Positions 45,779 through 55,850 of a DNA stretch of 64,000 bases are shown here, in pieces. Each line of letters starts with the position of its first letter. Positions within the stretch are counted from its first letter, which is position 1. The notes under the pieces were generated by a model. The model saw nothing but the letters and a program-made list of their open reading frames with translations, was not told the DNA's origin and did no database searches. The position numbers and the translations under genes are program-made. Source of the stretch: Leucobacter exalbidus (lineage in GTDB: Bacteria > Actinomycetota > Actinomycetes > Actinomycetales > Microbacteriaceae); NCBI RefSeq assembly GCF_017834145.1, contig NZ_JAFIDA010000001.1:3038001-3102000 (forward strand), written 5' to 3'.

Positions 45779-45784
45779 TACCCT
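45779..45784 (+). promoter_or_regulatory. TANNNT -10 box, probable leaderless start of ftsK
   Basis: TACCCT lies 6 nt before the ATG at 45791. Confidence 0.5.
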
Positions 45785-45790
45785 CGAATT

Positions 45791-48685
45791 ATGGCCAGCA
45801 AAACTCCGTCGCGCGATAAAACGGGCAAGACTGACGCGCGAGGCTCTCGCGCGGCGTCGTCCCGTGGATCCGCGAGGACGAAGGTCCTCGCACAGCCCTC
45901 CACTGAGAATGGGTTCGTGCGTGCATGGCAGGGGCTTGCCCACGGGGTCGGCGGGGCAGCTCGTGCCTTCCGCACCGCTCCGATCGCCCCCGAAGATCGG
46001 CGCGACGGGTTTCCCCTCGTGCTCGTGCTGCTCGCGATCGTGGGAGCGGTGGTCGAGTGGTTCTTCATCGGGCAGACCGTGGCCGTGCAGCTCGACGCCT
46101 GGTCGTTCGGCGGGCTCTTTGGGCGTGTAGCGTTCGGATTTCCGATCATTATGATCGGGTTCGCGATGTGGCTGTTCAACCACCCCTCGAGTATTAACGA
46201 CAACCGGCGCATCGGCATTGGGCTGTTTCTCGCGATTATGAGCGTCGCAGGCCTGACTCATATTTACGGCGGCACCCCCGAGCCGCAGCAGGGCATGCCC
46301 GCCCTGGCTCAGGCCGGGGGACTGCTCGGCTGGATGGTCGGCACACCGCTGTATGCGCTCACCATTTGGGTGGCCGTGCCGGTGCTGTCACTGCTGCTGC
46401 TGATGTCGCTGTTGATTGTCACCAAGACGCCCCCGAGCCGCATCGGTCGGCGCATGAAAGAGGCGTACGCGTTTCTCTTTGGCGTCATCGAACCCGAAGA
46501 AGAACCCGCCCCTGCTGAAACGAAGCGTGAGAAGCGCGAGAAGCGGGCGCGCGAGAACCAGACGCCGCTGTTCGACCTCGAAAAAGAAGAAGCCGAGCCG
46601 GGCGCGCTGCCGTGGTGGCGCCGCAACTCATCGGGCCGCGAAGAAGCACCCGATTATGCCGTCGACCCCAACGCATTGGATTCAGCGCTCGCAAGCACCC
46701 CTGAAGAGGCAGCCGAGGGCGCCTTTGACAGTGCCTTCGATGACGCTCCCGCCGCGGCTGATGACGTGCGCACGAGCGTGCTCGATTACGGGGCAACGGC
46801 TGCAACCGATGTCTTCCCGGCCGATCTGTTCGACTCGCTCGACCACGCTGAGGCCGCCGTCGCGGCAGCGGGCATCAGCGGGGTAACCCCGGCTTCAGGC
46901 CTGGGTGATGATTCATGGGACGACTTCTCGGAGCCAGCGGTGGCGGCCCCCGCCATTGTTGAGCCCCCGGCCGTCACCACCCAGTTTGCGGTCGCCCCCG
47001 CGCATGACCCCGCCGCAGCGCACGAGTACCATCTGCCCGATCAGATGACGCTCTCTGAGGGGCCGACGCCCAAGAAGCACACCGACGCCAACGACGCGAT
47101 TATGGCGTCGCTGGCGCGCGTGTTCGAAGAGTTTAAGGTTGACGCCCGGGTCTCTGGCTTCTCGCGCGGCCCGACGGTGACGCAGTACGAGGTCGAGCTC
47201 GGCCCCGGCGTCAAGGTTGAGAAGGTCACGGCCCTCTCGAAGAACCTGTCGTATGCGGTCGCCTCGAACGAGGTGCGCATCCTGTCGCCGATTCCTGGCA
47301 AGAGCGCCATCGGTATCGAGATCCCCAATAAGGATCGCGAGAACGTCGCGCTCGGCGATGTGCTGCGCTCGCACCGGGCCCAGCGCAGCACCCACCCCAT
47401 GACCATTGGTGTGGGCAAAGATGTGAAGGGCGGGTTCGTCGTTGCGAACCTCGCCAAGATGCCCCACCTGCTCGTGGCCGGCGCCACTGGCTCGGGTAAA
47501 TCGAGCTTTATTAACTCGATGATCACGAGCATCCTGATGCGGGCTACCCCCGAGCAAGTGCGCATGGTATTGGTTGACCCCAAGCGCGTGGAGCTTACCG
47601 TCTACCAGGGTGTGCCGCACCTGATCACCCCCATCATCACGAACGCCAAGAAAGCAGCCGAAGCGCTGCAGTGGGTCGTGAAAGAGATGGACATGCGGTA
47701 CGACGACCTCGCAAGCTTCGGCTTCAGGCACATCGATGACTTTAACGACGCCGTGCGCTCGGGCAGCATCGTGTTGCCCGAGGGCAGCGAACGCAAGCTG
47801 AAGCCGTACCCCTACCTGCTCGTGGTGGTTGACGAGCTCGCCGACCTCATGATCGTCGCCCCGCGCGACGTCGAAGACTCGATTCAGCGCATCACCCAGC
47901 TGGCACGCGCCGCGGGTATTCACCTCGTGCTGGCCACGCAGCGCCCCTCGGTCAACGTCGTTACCGGCGTGATCAAGTCAAACGTGCCCAGCCGCTATGC
48001 ATTCGCCGTGGCATCGGGCACCGACTCACGCGTGATCCTTGACGAAGTGGGCGCCGAGCGCCTCATCGGTCAGGGTGATGGCCTGATGCTGCTGAACGGT
48101 GAGTCCTCGCCGGTGCGCGTGCAGGGCGCCTGGGTGGGCGAATCTGAGATCGCCGCCGTGGTGAAGCACGTGAAGGCTCAGGCCCAGCCCGAGTACCGGG
48201 CAGACGTGGCACAGGTCGCCGAGAAGAAGAACATCGACGCCGACATCGGCGACGACCTTGAGGTGTTGATCGCGGCGGTCGACCTGGTCGTGAGCTCGCA
48301 GTTTGGTTCGACGTCGATGCTGCAGCGCAAGCTGCGCGTCGGCTTCGCGAAGGCCGGTCGACTGATGGACCTGATGGAGTCGCGCGAAATCGTGGGCCCG
48401 TCAGAGGGGTCAAAGGCGCGCGACGTGCTCGTGACGCCCGAGCAGCTCCCCGAGGTGCTCGCCCGCATTAAGGGGATGCCTGCGGCCCCCGCCGCCGGGG
48501 TATCTTTTGCGCCGGCCGCACCTGAACCTGCAGCCCAGGCTGCCCCCGCGCCCAGCGCCGAACACTCAAACGCGCCAGACCCCCGTTACGACGATCCGGT
48601 CGCGGCTTACCAGTCGAGCCTCGCCGAGGTTGAGGGCGAAGACGACGGTAACGAAGATGCTTGGCAACTGACCGGGCGCGATTAA
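45791..48685 (+). CDS. ftsK: DNA translocase FtsK/SpoIIIE
   Basis: A 964-residue septal DNA pump that segregates chromosome ends at division. The N terminus is basic; four or five membrane helices lie at roughly 75-230. A ~200-residue acidic, Ala/Glu-rich linker follows, then the motor: alpha domain ([20 protein letters not shown]), Walker [17 protein letters not shown], Walker [14 protein letters not shown], and the gamma winged-helix near residues 820-890 ([20 protein letters not shown]). The ATG at 45791 is chosen over an upstream frame extension because of the TACCCT box. It starts the ftsK-pgsA-cinA-clgR group. Confidence 0.95.
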   Translation: MASKTPSRDKTGKTDARGSRAASSRGSARTKVLAQPSTENGFVRAWQGLAHGVGGAARAFRTAPIAPEDRRDGFPLVLVLLAIVGAVVEWFFIGQTVAVQLDAWSFGGLFGRVAFGFPIIMIGFAMWLFNHPSSINDNRRIGIGLFLAIMSVAGLTHIYGGTPEPQQGMPALAQAGGLLGWMVGTPLYALTIWVAVPVLSLLLLMSLLIVTKTPPSRIGRRMKEAYAFLFGVIEPEEEPAPAETKREKREKRARENQTPLFDLEKEEAEPGALPWWRRNSSGREEAPDYAVDPNALDSALASTPEEAAEGAFDSAFDDAPAAADDVRTSVLDYGATAATDVFPADLFDSLDHAEAAVAAAGISGVTPASGLGDDSWDDFSEPAVAAPAIVEPPAVTTQFAVAPAHDPAAAHEYHLPDQMTLSEGPTPKKHTDANDAIMASLARVFEEFKVDARVSGFSRGPTVTQYEVELGPGVKVEKVTALSKNLSYAVASNEVRILSPIPGKSAIGIEIPNKDRENVALGDVLRSHRAQRSTHPMTIGVGKDVKGGFVVANLAKMPHLLVAGATGSGKSSFINSMITSILMRATPEQVRMVLVDPKRVELTVYQGVPHLITPIITNAKKAAEALQWVVKEMDMRYDDLASFGFRHIDDFNDAVRSGSIVLPEGSERKLKPYPYLLVVVDELADLMIVAPRDVEDSIQRITQLARAAGIHLVLATQRPSVNVVTGVIKSNVPSRYAFAVASGTDSRVILDEVGAERLIGQGDGLMLLNGESSPVRVQGAWVGESEIAAVVKHVKAQAQPEYRADVAQVAEKKNIDADIGDDLEVLIAAVDLVVSSQFGSTSMLQRKLRVGFAKAGRLMDLMESREIVGPSEGSKARDVLVTPEQLPEVLARIKGMPAAPAAGVSFAPAAPEPAAQAAPAPSAEHSNAPDPRYDDPVAAYQSSLAEVEGEDDGNEDAWQLTGRD

Positions 48686-48738
48686 GCGTCATCGATAGTT
48701 TTGGCCCGCACCCGGGTATCAACCGAAAAGAGACACGA

Positions 48739-49329
48739 GTGAACGAGAGCGCAACGCGGCCAAGCAATTGGAACGCGCCCAACATCATTACTGGCGCTCG
48801 AATCGTAGCGACGCCGTTCTTCCTGTGGCTGCTGCTGGCTGACGGTGGGCAGAACGACGCGCTCAGGTGGTGGGCGGCGGCCTTCTTCGTGCTCGCCATC
48901 GCCACAGACGCGTGGGACGGCTACCTGGCCCGCTCCAAGGGGCTGATCACTGACCTGGGCAAACTGCTCGACCCGATCGCCGATAAGTTCCTCACGGGGG
49001 CGGCCCTGGTGGGGCTCTCGATCATCGGCGAGCTGCCGTGGTGGATCACCATCATCGTGCTCGTGCGCGAGGTAGGGGTCACCATCCACCGCCTAATGAT
49101 CGTGCACGACGTTGTGGTGGCAGCAGCCTGGATGGGCAAGCTGAAGACCGTCGCGCAGTCGGTCGCCATCACCCTGGCGCTCGCCCCGATTGGCTCGGTG
49201 CTGGGAGACGCTGCCCCGATTGCGTACTGGGCAAACGTCATCACGATGACGATTGCCGTCGCGCTCACGATCTTGAGCGGCATTGACTACATTGTGGGCT
49301 ATCTGCGGGCCAAAGGCCGCAAGGCATGA
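48739..49329 (+). CDS. pgsA: CDP-diacylglycerol--glycerol-3-phosphate 3-phosphatidyltransferase
   Basis: A membrane enzyme of phosphatidylglycerol synthesis, 196 residues. The CDP-alcohol phosphatidyltransferase signature D-x2-DG-x2-AR-x8-G-x3-D-x3-D is seen in DAWDGYLARSKGLITDLG followed by KLLDPIAD. N-terminal NAPNIITGARI is also typical. I chose the GTG at 48739, since the upstream frame runs into the ftsK end. Its stop codon overlaps the cinA ATG (ATGA). Confidence 0.93.
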   Translation: MNESATRPSNWNAPNIITGARIVATPFFLWLLLADGGQNDALRWWAAAFFVLAIATDAWDGYLARSKGLITDLGKLLDPIADKFLTGAALVGLSIIGELPWWITIIVLVREVGVTIHRLMIVHDVVVAAAWMGKLKTVAQSVAITLALAPIGSVLGDAAPIAYWANVITMTIAVALTILSGIDYIVGYLRAKGRKA

Positions 49330-49844
49330 CCCCAGCGCGCGCGGTCATCGCGCAGGCGGGCGCGCTCAACATCAGAATCGCGGTCGCCGAATCCCTCACG
49401 GGCGGGCTGCTCGCCAGCGCACTGGTGAGTGTGCCTGGGGCCTCGCGGGCCTTCAGCGGTGGCATCGTCGCCTATGACACCGAGCTCAAACGCTCCCTGC
49501 TGGGCGTCGACGCTGAATTGCTGGAGCGTGTGGGCCCGGTTGACGGCGAGGTCGCGCGCCAAATGGCCCGCGGTGTGCGGCGCGCATGCGCGGTTGGCGG
49601 GGAGCCGGCGGCGCTGGGGATCTCAACGACCGGGGTGGCTGGCCCTGATCCGGATCAGCACAGCGGTCAGCAGCCTGGCACCGTATGGATCGGTGTCAGT
49701 TCGCCGGCGGGGGAGCGAGCCGTGCAGGTCGCGTGCGCGGGGGATCGGGCCGAGATTCGGGCGCAGGCCGTGGTGGCCGCGGTGCGCGAACTCGAGGTCG
49801 AATTGGGCGCGATTACTGGGCATCAGGTGGGAACCGCATCGTAA
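49326..49844 (+). CDS. cinA: CinA-family nicotinamide-nucleotide amidohydrolase
   Basis: 172 residues corresponding to only the C-terminal CinA (PncC) domain. It is thought to deamidate nicotinamide mononucleotide in NAD recycling. Motifs are VAESLTGGLLASALVSVPGA, FSGGIVAYDTELK and GISTTGVAGPDPD. The N-terminal MoaB-like domain of long CinA proteins is absent, as is usual in this context. It overlaps pgsA by 4 nt. Confidence 0.93.
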   Translation: MTPARAVIAQAGALNIRIAVAESLTGGLLASALVSVPGASRAFSGGIVAYDTELKRSLLGVDAELLERVGPVDGEVARQMARGVRRACAVGGEPAALGISTTGVAGPDPDQHSGQQPGTVWIGVSSPAGERAVQVACAGDRAEIRAQAVVAAVRELEVELGAITGHQVGTAS

Positions 49845-49854
49845 TGTAGTGAAA

Positions 49855-49875
49855 CCTGAGTGGACTTGACTCAAG
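49855..49875. promoter_or_regulatory. HAIR-like (HspR) operator upstream of clgR
   Basis: CCTGAGT-N7-ACTCAAG matches the HspR consensus CTTGAGT-N7-ACTCAAG at 13 of 14 defined bases. TTGACT, a possible -35, lies across the right half. Confidence 0.6.
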
Positions 49876-49982
49876 TTCAGGGAAGTTTCAGGAATAGAGC
49901 AGGTAGTCTCTGGGTTAACTTCAGTGATGCAGCAAATATGTTGCAGCGTTGGGTTAGCTCAACGTGAACAGGTATGGTTGAA

Positions 49983-50001
49983 GTACAACTTTCGGTTGTG
50001 C
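49983..50001. promoter_or_regulatory. Inverted repeat just before the clgR ribosome binding site
   Basis: GTACAAC-TTTCG-GTTGTGC, one mismatch, ends 6 nt before GGGAGG. It could be an operator or an mRNA hairpin. Confidence 0.4.
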
Positions 50002-50019
50002 AAGTAAGGGAGGTCTCAC

Positions 50020-50340
50020 ATGGTGCTGATGCGTCAGGAGATTGGCGATGTACTTCGTGACTTCCGGTTGCAAAAGGGGCGCACCCTGCGACAGGTAGCT
50101 GGCGAGGCAAGCGTTGCGCTGGGATACCTCAGCGAGGTTGAACGCGGGCAGAAGGAAGCCTCGAGCGAAATTCTTGCCGCCGTGGCCGAAGCCCTGCAGA
50201 CACCGCTGTCTGTGATTATGGGTGAGGTGAGCGAGCGACTCGCAGTCATTGAGGGTCTTTCGCTTCCCATTTCCAGTGGTGTGCCCGATACGGTGCCCGC
50301 TGAATTTGTCTCGGGTTACGCACCCGCACTCGTTTCGTGA
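50020..50340 (+). CDS. clgR: ClgR-like XRE-family transcriptional regulator
   Basis: 106 residues with one Cro/XRE helix-turn-helix (IGDVLRDFRLQKGRTLRQVA, YLSEVERGQKEASSEILAAV) and a short tail. ClgR activates clp protease and related stress genes in actinobacteria, and the pgsA-cinA-clgR-recA order supports this assignment. GGGAGG 6 nt before the ATG decides the start. The 175-bp upstream region is unusually rich in inverted repeats, including a HAIR-like site, so the gene is probably stress-controlled (inference). Confidence 0.82.
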   Translation: MVLMRQEIGDVLRDFRLQKGRTLRQVAGEASVALGYLSEVERGQKEASSEILAAVAEALQTPLSVIMGEVSERLAVIEGLSLPISSGVPDTVPAEFVSGYAPALVS

Positions 50341-50357
50341 ACTGGTGCTCGTAGCGC

Positions 50358-50579
50358 GTGAGGATTAGCGAGTTTCATCGCGCCTGCGCCGCCGAGTTCG
50401 GTGAAGATTATGCGGCCGTGCTGCTGCGGGATCACTGGCTGCGAGATCTCGGCGGCACGGCGCAGGAGTGCCTCGATACCGGGGTGGAACCCCGTGCCGT
50501 GTGGGCGGCGCTGTGCGACGAGCTCGACGTGCCGATGTCGCATCGGCACGGCCGGGGCCTGCGCGACGTGCGTCGCTAA
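50358..50579 (+). CDS. DUF3046 family protein
   Basis: 73 residues. The small cytoplasmic DUF3046 proteins of actinobacteria are regularly encoded just before recA, as here. Typical pattern: RISEFHRACAAEFGEDYA, VLLRDHWLRDLGG and ALCDELDVPMSHRHG. The function is unknown. GTG start 17 nt after clgR with no clear ribosome binding site; probably co-transcribed with clgR. Confidence 0.88.
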   Translation: MRISEFHRACAAEFGEDYAAVLLRDHWLRDLGGTAQECLDTGVEPRAVWAALCDELDVPMSHRHGRGLRDVRR

Positions 50580-50623
50580 ACGCACGCCAGGAGCGGCGTG
50601 CTCGTGACACGCCGAACTTCTTT

Positions 50624-50652
50624 TCGAATATGTATTCGATTGGTGGTAGCTT
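50624..50652 (+). promoter_or_regulatory. LexA (SOS) box and promoter of recA
   Basis: TCGAAT-ATGT-ATTCGA (50624-50639) is a perfect LexA-type palindrome. TAGCTT (50647-50652) is a likely -10, and the box covers the expected -35, so LexA would block the promoter. The mRNA leader would be about 170 nt. Confidence 0.85.
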
Positions 50653-50691
50653 CGTCCTCAGGGCGTTGAACTGGCGCGTTGTCCACATCTT

Positions 50692-50714
50692 CGACATTCG
50701 GGTGACGAATGTCG
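50692..50714 (+). other. Perfect hairpin in the recA leader
   Basis: CGACATTCG-GGTGA-CGAATGTCG, nine perfect pairs. The spacer is 5 nt instead of the 4 nt of a LexA box, so it may be an mRNA structure or another operator. Confidence 0.55.
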
Positions 50715-50832
50715 GTGGTTGGTTCTAACGTGTGAAGTATCGACACCCTATGCCTTGTCGGCCGGATCCCGGTCACGACAGTCGGTAGGCAGCAACCAGC
50801 GCGGCACAGCCGCTCACGAGTGAGGACACATC

Positions 50833-52056
50833 ATGGCATCTCCCAAAGATCGCGACAAGGCACTAGAGGCCGCTCTCGCCCAGATCGATAAGAACTTCGG
50901 CAAGGGCGCAATCATGCGCATGGGAAGTGCCGATCGGCCGCCCGTTGAAGTGATTCCCACTGGCTCGGTCGCATTGGACGTCGCGCTGGGGATTGGCGGG
51001 CTTCCCCGAGGCCGCGTCGTAGAGATCTACGGCCCGGAGTCATCAGGTAAGACGACGCTGACTCTGCACGCCATCGCCAACGCACAGAAGGCCGGCGGTA
51101 TCGCTGCCTTCATCGATGCCGAGCACGCGCTCGATCCCGATTACGCCCAAAAGCTGGGCGTCGATATCGATGCACTGCTGGTCGCACAGCCCGATACCGG
51201 TGAGCAGGCGCTTGAAATCGCCGACATGCTGATTCGCTCGGGCTCGGTCGACCTGGTGGTCGTTGACTCGGTGGCCGCACTCGTACCGAAGGCTGAAATC
51301 GACGGCGACATGGGTGACAGCCACGTGGGTCTGCAGGCACGACTGATGTCGCAGGCACTGCGCAAGATCACCGGTAGCCTCAACTCGACCAACACCACGT
51401 GCATCTTCATTAACCAGCTGCGCGAGAAGATCGGTGTCTTCTTCGGTAGCCCCGAGACCACCTCGGGTGGTAAGGCATTGAAGTTCTACGCTTCGGTGCG
51501 CCTCGACATTCGCCGCATTCAGACGTTGAAGGACGGCACTGACGCCGTGGGTAACCGCACCCGAGTCAAGGTCGTGAAGAACAAGATGGCGCCGCCCTTC
51601 AAGATCGCAGAGTTCGACATTCTGTACGGCATCGGCATCTCGCGCGAGGGCTCGCTGATTGACTACGGCGTTGAGCACAACTTCATCAAGAAGAGCGGTG
51701 CTTGGTTCACCTATGAGGGTGACCAGCTCGGCCAGGGTATGGAGAACGCGCGACGCTTCCTCATTAACAACCCCGAGGTTGCGGCTGAGATTGAGGAAAA
51801 GATCCTCACGAAGCTCGGCGTGAACGGCCGTTCAGAAGAGACTGCAGCCGCTGCAACGGCGGCGACCGGTGCGAAGGCCGGCTCGGCAAAGGCAGCTGGT
51901 GCGAAGGCTGGCACAGCGAAGGCCGCGACGCCGAAGACCGCGACTCCCAAGGTTGCTGAGCCGAAGGTTGCGACGCCTGCTACAGGTGCGGCCGCGCCTG
52001 CTGCTGGTGCAGCGGCGACGGCTCCCGTGGCTGAGCCTCAGCGCGCAAGCGCATAA
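50833..52056 (+). CDS. recA: Recombinase RecA
   Basis: DNA strand-exchange protein and activator of LexA self-cleavage. Walker A is [10 protein letters not shown], Walker B is [12 protein letters not shown], and [13 protein letters not shown] with [21 protein letters not shown] covers the DNA-binding loops. The core is ordinary to about residue 335. It is followed by a ~70-residue Ala/Lys/Pro/Thr-rich tail ([14 protein letters not shown]) that makes 407 residues, clearly longer than the usual ~350. The tail is basic, unlike the acidic tail known in E. coli RecA. GAGGA before the ATG. It is followed by recX after 4 nt. Confidence 0.97.
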   Translation: MASPKDRDKALEAALAQIDKNFGKGAIMRMGSADRPPVEVIPTGSVALDVALGIGGLPRGRVVEIYGPESSGKTTLTLHAIANAQKAGGIAAFIDAEHALDPDYAQKLGVDIDALLVAQPDTGEQALEIADMLIRSGSVDLVVVDSVAALVPKAEIDGDMGDSHVGLQARLMSQALRKITGSLNSTNTTCIFINQLREKIGVFFGSPETTSGGKALKFYASVRLDIRRIQTLKDGTDAVGNRTRVKVVKNKMAPPFKIAEFDILYGIGISREGSLIDYGVEHNFIKKSGAWFTYEGDQLGQGMENARRFLINNPEVAAEIEEKILTKLGVNGRSEETAAAATAATGAKAGSAKAAGAKAGTAKAATPKTATPKVAEPKVATPATGAAAPAAGAAATAPVAEPQRASA

Positions 52057-52060
52057 GGCC

Positions 52061-53200
52061 ATGGCGGTTCGTTTTTTGCCGCCGCCCGAGGAACGCGCAC
52101 CAGCTGCCCGTGACGAGAATGAGAATCTTGCCGAGGTAGTTCAAATGCGTTCGTGGCTGCGGCCGGTGACGCAAGAGCCCGAACGGGAGACTGCTGCTGA
52201 AGAAGACGCTTCAGCGGCAGCCCTCCCAGGCGGGGACTTCTCAGGCCGGGGCTTCTCTGACGCGAGCGCCTCAAGCGAGAACTCCTCGGCTGACGACTCC
52301 TCTGTAGGCGACTCTTCATATGGCGACCCCTCAGAAGCGGTGTATGAAGCGGAGCAGGCCTACGCCGAATTTCCCGCTACAGCAGTGGAGACTGACCTCG
52401 ACGCAGCTGGAGCAGACGATGCGGCCGTTGGTGTTGAAGCAGCAGGTTCTACTGGGTCTGAACTGGCTGCAGAGGCAGGGGCAGGGGCAGAGGCAGAAGC
52501 AGAAGCAGAATCGGAGCTAGCTCCAGAAACACCTGCCTCGGCGCAGGCATCGGCGACTACGACTCACGCCCGGGTGACGCGGGTCAACTTCGGCTCGGGC
52601 GTAAGATTTGCCTCAGATTTGGCTGATGCTGATGCTGATGCTGATGCACCCGTTTCCTCTGATGATGATGCAAGCCAGGGCTTTGAAGAGCGTAGCCCCG
52701 CCTACGACGATGCGGTGCGCCTGCTTGCGCGTCGTGCGCGTTCAAGCGGTGAGCTGCGTGACGATCTCCTTGCGCTCGATCACTCGTTGCTTGACGTCTC
52801 GATCGTGATCGATGAGTTTCATGACAGTCACTACCTCGATGACATCGGACTGGCGCGCGTGCAGTGTGAAAAGCTGCGTGACGCAAAGGGTGCCAGTAGC
52901 GGGCAGATTCGGCGCAAGCTGCGCGAACGTAAACTTCCCGACAGTGTGATCGATGAAGTCCTCGGTGAGCTCGACACTGACGAAGAATTTGCTCTTCTGC
53001 GCGAGGCCGCTCACAAGCGTGCCGAGAAGCTGAAGGGTCTTGACCGTCAGACGGCCCAGCGGCGCCTGATGGGATTCTTGGCGCGGCGCGGCTGGTCGGG
53101 CGAGGCCGTCAGCCGTGCGGTGAACGAAGCGCTAGACGGTGCCGGCGCCGGTGGGCGTAACCGGGGCGGCCGCGGTTCGGGCTCCGTTCGCTTTGAATAA
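52061..53200 (+). CDS. recX: RecA regulator RecX with long acidic N-terminal extension
   Basis: 379 residues. The RecX domain occupies only about residues 212-375 (YDDAVRLLARRARSSGELRD, LDDIGLARVQCEKLRD, RRLMGFLARRGWSGEAV). The first ~210 residues are low-complexity and strongly acidic (AEAGAGAEAEAEAESE, LADADADADAP). The ATG lies 4 nt after recA. RecX binds RecA filaments and limits recombinase activity. The acidic extension facing a basic RecA tail is unusual. Confidence 0.88.
   Translation: MAVRFLPPPEERAPAARDENENLAEVVQMRSWLRPVTQEPERETAAEEDASAAALPGGDFSGRGFSDASASSENSSADDSSVGDSSYGDPSEAVYEAEQAYAEFPATAVETDLDAAGADDAAVGVEAAGSTGSELAAEAGAGAEAEAEAESELAPETPASAQASATTTHARVTRVNFGSGVRFASDLADADADADAPVSSDDDASQGFEERSPAYDDAVRLLARRARSSGELRDDLLALDHSLLDVSIVIDEFHDSHYLDDIGLARVQCEKLRDAKGASSGQIRRKLRERKLPDSVIDEVLGELDTDEEFALLREAAHKRAEKLKGLDRQTAQRRLMGFLARRGWSGEAVSRAVNEALDGAGAGGRNRGGRGSGSVRFE
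52500..52646 (+). repeat. Acidic low-complexity coding repeats in recX
   Basis: GCAGAA-type Ala-Glu runs just before 52520 and four GCTGAT units at about 52622-52645 (Ala-Asp). The 6-bp units keep frame if they slip. Confidence 0.7.
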
Positions 53201-53214
53201 GGCCGTAGTTGGTG

Positions 53215-53254
53215 CTGGGTACTGAGGCTGGCCATAGCCGGGGTCAGTACCCAG
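53215..53254 (+). terminator. Hairpin after recX
   Basis: CTGGGTACTGA pairs perfectly with TCAGTACCCAG and encloses GGCT...AGCC. No T-run follows; the miaB -10 box lies just after. Confidence 0.65.
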
Positions 53255-53266
53255 TGGGGTCGCCGG

Positions 53267-53272
53267 TAGACT
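53267..53272 (+). promoter_or_regulatory. TANNNT -10 box, probable leaderless start of miaB
   Basis: TAGACT lies 7 nt before the ATG at 53280. Confidence 0.55.
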
Positions 53273-53279
53273 GAGACGT

Positions 53280-54833
53280 ATGAGTTCTGCACCTGTCGAA
53301 GCCCTCGCTGACCAGATCGTGATCGAGCGGTCACCCGCTGCATTGCGCCCTGACGGGAGCGCCCGAAGCTATTCGGTGCGCACCCTCGGGTGCCAGATGA
53401 ACGTTCACGATTCTGAGCGGCTCTCGGGCTCTCTGGAAGCGGCAGGATACGTCGCTGCCGATGCTTCTGAGCGTGCAGATGTCGTCGTGATTAACACGTG
53501 CGCCGTGCGCGAGAACGCCGGCCAAAAGCTCTACGGCAACCTGGGCTACCTTGCCAGTGTGAAGCGCGAGCACGAGGGTATGCAGATCGCCGTGGGCGGC
53601 TGCCTCGCGCAGAAGGACCAGGGCGTCATCGTCGAGAAGGCCCCCTGGGTGGATGTGGTCTTTGGCACCCACAACATGGGATCGCTCCCGGCACTTCTCG
53701 AGCGGGCACGCCACAACCAAGAAGCACAGGTCGAGATCCTCGAGTCACTCGAGGTGTTCCCCTCCACCCTGCCGACTAAGCGTGACTCCGCATCAAGCGG
53801 GTGGGTCTCAATTTCGGTGGGCTGCAACAACACCTGCACCTTCTGCATCGTTCCTTCGCTGCGCGGTAAAGAGAAAGATCGCCGCCCCGGTGACGTGCTC
53901 GCCGAAGTTCAAGCACTTGTTGACGACGGCGCAATCGAGATTACGCTGCTGGGTCAGAACGTCAACACCTACGGAGTGGAATTCGGGGACAAGCTCGCAT
54001 TCGGCAAGCTGCTGCGCGCCATGGGCGACATCGAAGGCCTCGAGCGGGTGCGCTTCACCAGCCCCCACCCCGCAGCCTTCACCGATGATGTGATCGAGGC
54101 CATGGCTGAGACGCACAACGTCATGCCTTCGCTGCACATGCCGCTGCAGTCGGGCTCTGACGCGGTGCTGAAGGCGATGCGTCGCTCATACCGCTCAAAG
54201 AAGTACCTGGGGATCCTCGAACGTGTGCGTGAGCAGATGCCCGACGCCGCCATCACTACCGACATCATTGTGGGATTCCCTGGGGAGACCGAGGAAGACT
54301 TCGAAGACACGATGCGCGTGGTCGAAGAGTCTCGGTTCGCGAGCGCCTTTACCTTCCAGTACTCCATTCGCCCGGGTACCCCGGCGGCAGAGATGGAAAA
54401 TCAGCTTCCCAAGGAGGTTGTGCAGGAGCGCTACGTGCGGCTGCACGAGCTGCAAGAGCAGATGTCACTGCGCGAAAACCATGCCCAGATTGGGCGCACG
54501 GTACAGGTGTTGGTGTCAGCAGGAAGCGGCAAGAAGGACACGGCGCAGAGCCGGTTGTCGGGCCGCGCCGAGGATAACCGCCTCGTGCACTTCTCGGTAC
54601 CCGAGGGCGCTGAAGAACCTCGCCCCGGCGACGTGGTGACCGTGCAGGTAACGAGCGCCGCGCCCCACTTCCTGATCGCTGATGAACCTGCGGCTTACTC
54701 GGTGCGTGCAACGCGTGCTGGTGATGCTTGGGATCGGCGCCAGGCAGAGAGCTGCGGCGTGCCCGAGCCTGCAGCGGCAGCAGTGGGGCCGAAGGCCGTG
54801 AGCCTCGGACTGCCGACCATTCGCACGCGATGA
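53280..54833 (+). CDS. miaB: tRNA-2-methylthio-N6-dimethylallyladenosine synthase
   Basis: A radical-SAM methylthiotransferase that modifies A37 of tRNAs after MiaA has acted; 517 residues. The N-terminal cluster cysteines lie in [21 protein letters not shown] and GGCLAQKD. The radical SAM CxxxCxxC is in [14 protein letters not shown], and a TRAM domain lies at about 385-465. The last ~45 residues are variable. It overlaps miaA by 4 nt. Confidence 0.95.
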   Translation: MSSAPVEALADQIVIERSPAALRPDGSARSYSVRTLGCQMNVHDSERLSGSLEAAGYVAADASERADVVVINTCAVRENAGQKLYGNLGYLASVKREHEGMQIAVGGCLAQKDQGVIVEKAPWVDVVFGTHNMGSLPALLERARHNQEAQVEILESLEVFPSTLPTKRDSASSGWVSISVGCNNTCTFCIVPSLRGKEKDRRPGDVLAEVQALVDDGAIEITLLGQNVNTYGVEFGDKLAFGKLLRAMGDIEGLERVRFTSPHPAAFTDDVIEAMAETHNVMPSLHMPLQSGSDAVLKAMRRSYRSKKYLGILERVREQMPDAAITTDIIVGFPGETEEDFEDTMRVVEESRFASAFTFQYSIRPGTPAAEMENQLPKEVVQERYVRLHELQEQMSLRENHAQIGRTVQVLVSAGSGKKDTAQSRLSGRAEDNRLVHFSVPEGAEEPRPGDVVTVQVTSAAPHFLIADEPAAYSVRATRAGDAWDRRQAESCGVPEPAAAAVGPKAVSLGLPTIRTR

Positions 54834-55750
54834 CCGCGGTGGATGTCGAGGGGCCTACGCTGTGGGCAGTGGTCGGGGCAACGGGCACCGGAAAGTCGGC
54901 GCTCTCACTCGACCTCGCTGAGCGGCTGTATGCACACGGCAGGCCCGCTGAGATTATTAATGCCGACGCGATGCAGTTCTACCGCGGCATGGACATTGGC
55001 ACTGCGAAACTGCCCGAGAGTGAACGGCGGGGGATTCCCCACCATCTTTTTGATGCGCTCGATCCCACGGAAGAAGCCACAGTCGCGTGGTACCAGCCGC
55101 GGGCACGATCGATTATCGAAGAGATTCAGGCGCGCGGCGCCGACGCTATTTTGGTGGGCGGATCGGGTCTCTACGTCTCAAGCGTGATCTATGACTTTCA
55201 GTTTCCCCCGCGAGATGAAGCGCTCAGGGCCCAGCTCGAGGCCGACGCGCTTGAACACGGCACCGGGTCTCTACTTGCCCGGCTAGCTGCACTGTCGCCC
55301 GAGACCGCTGCAGCGGTGGACGCGCAGAACCCGCGTCGGGTGGTGCGCGCGTTGGAGGTGGCGCTCTTGGGCGGCGACGCGCGAGTGACGCTGCCGTCAG
55401 AACCCGAACTGTGGCGTGAGCCGACCCGTTTGGTGAGTGTCGAGTGCGACCGCCCCACGCTTGTTGAGCGGCTCGACCGCCGCGTGGACAAGATGTGGGT
55501 CGATGGCTTAGTCGAAGAAGTACGCCAGCTGATTCCTCACGGCATTGAACGAGGTGTGACCGCGAGCCGTGCTATCGGATACGCACAAGCCCTGGGCCAG
55601 ATCGAGGGTCGGCTGAGCGAAGGCGAAGCGATCGACGAAACGCAGGCACTCACGAGACGATATGCGCGTAGGCAGGTGGCCTGGTTCAAGCGGTATCCGG
55701 GTATCCAGCATGTGCACGGCCCCGATATTGACGCGGTGCTTCCGGAATAG
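54830..55750 (+). CDS. miaA: tRNA dimethylallyltransferase
   Basis: Adds the isopentenyl group to A37 of UNN-reading tRNAs; 306 residues. The P-loop is [18 protein letters not shown], substrate motifs are [18 protein letters not shown] and [14 protein letters not shown], and the C-terminal part has [15 protein letters not shown] and [13 protein letters not shown]. The ATG overlapping the miaB TGA is chosen; an in-frame upstream start inside miaB is unlikely. MiaA and MiaB act in sequence on the same base. Confidence 0.95.
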   Translation: MTAVDVEGPTLWAVVGATGTGKSALSLDLAERLYAHGRPAEIINADAMQFYRGMDIGTAKLPESERRGIPHHLFDALDPTEEATVAWYQPRARSIIEEIQARGADAILVGGSGLYVSSVIYDFQFPPRDEALRAQLEADALEHGTGSLLARLAALSPETAAAVDAQNPRRVVRALEVALLGGDARVTLPSEPELWREPTRLVSVECDRPTLVERLDRRVDKMWVDGLVEEVRQLIPHGIERGVTASRAIGYAQALGQIEGRLSEGEAIDETQALTRRYARRQVAWFKRYPGIQHVHGPDIDAVLPE

Positions 55751-55838
55751 TTCACGTGTGCCCGGGCTGAGACCCGAGCGTTGAGCTGTGCGCAGAGCGA
55801 AGTTTTGGCATGCTGGGGATACACGGGGTCGCGCGCAA

Positions 55839-55844
55839 TACACT
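55839..55844 (+). promoter_or_regulatory. TANNNT -10 box, probable leaderless start of dapF
   Basis: TACACT lies 6 nt before the ATG at 55851. Confidence 0.55.
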
Positions 55845-55850
55845 GGAACC

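Noticed and set aside
45771-45790. Possible LexA box before ftsK (TCGAAC-GTAC-CCTCGA)
   Set aside because: The second half deviates at two key positions from GTTCGA/ATTCGA.
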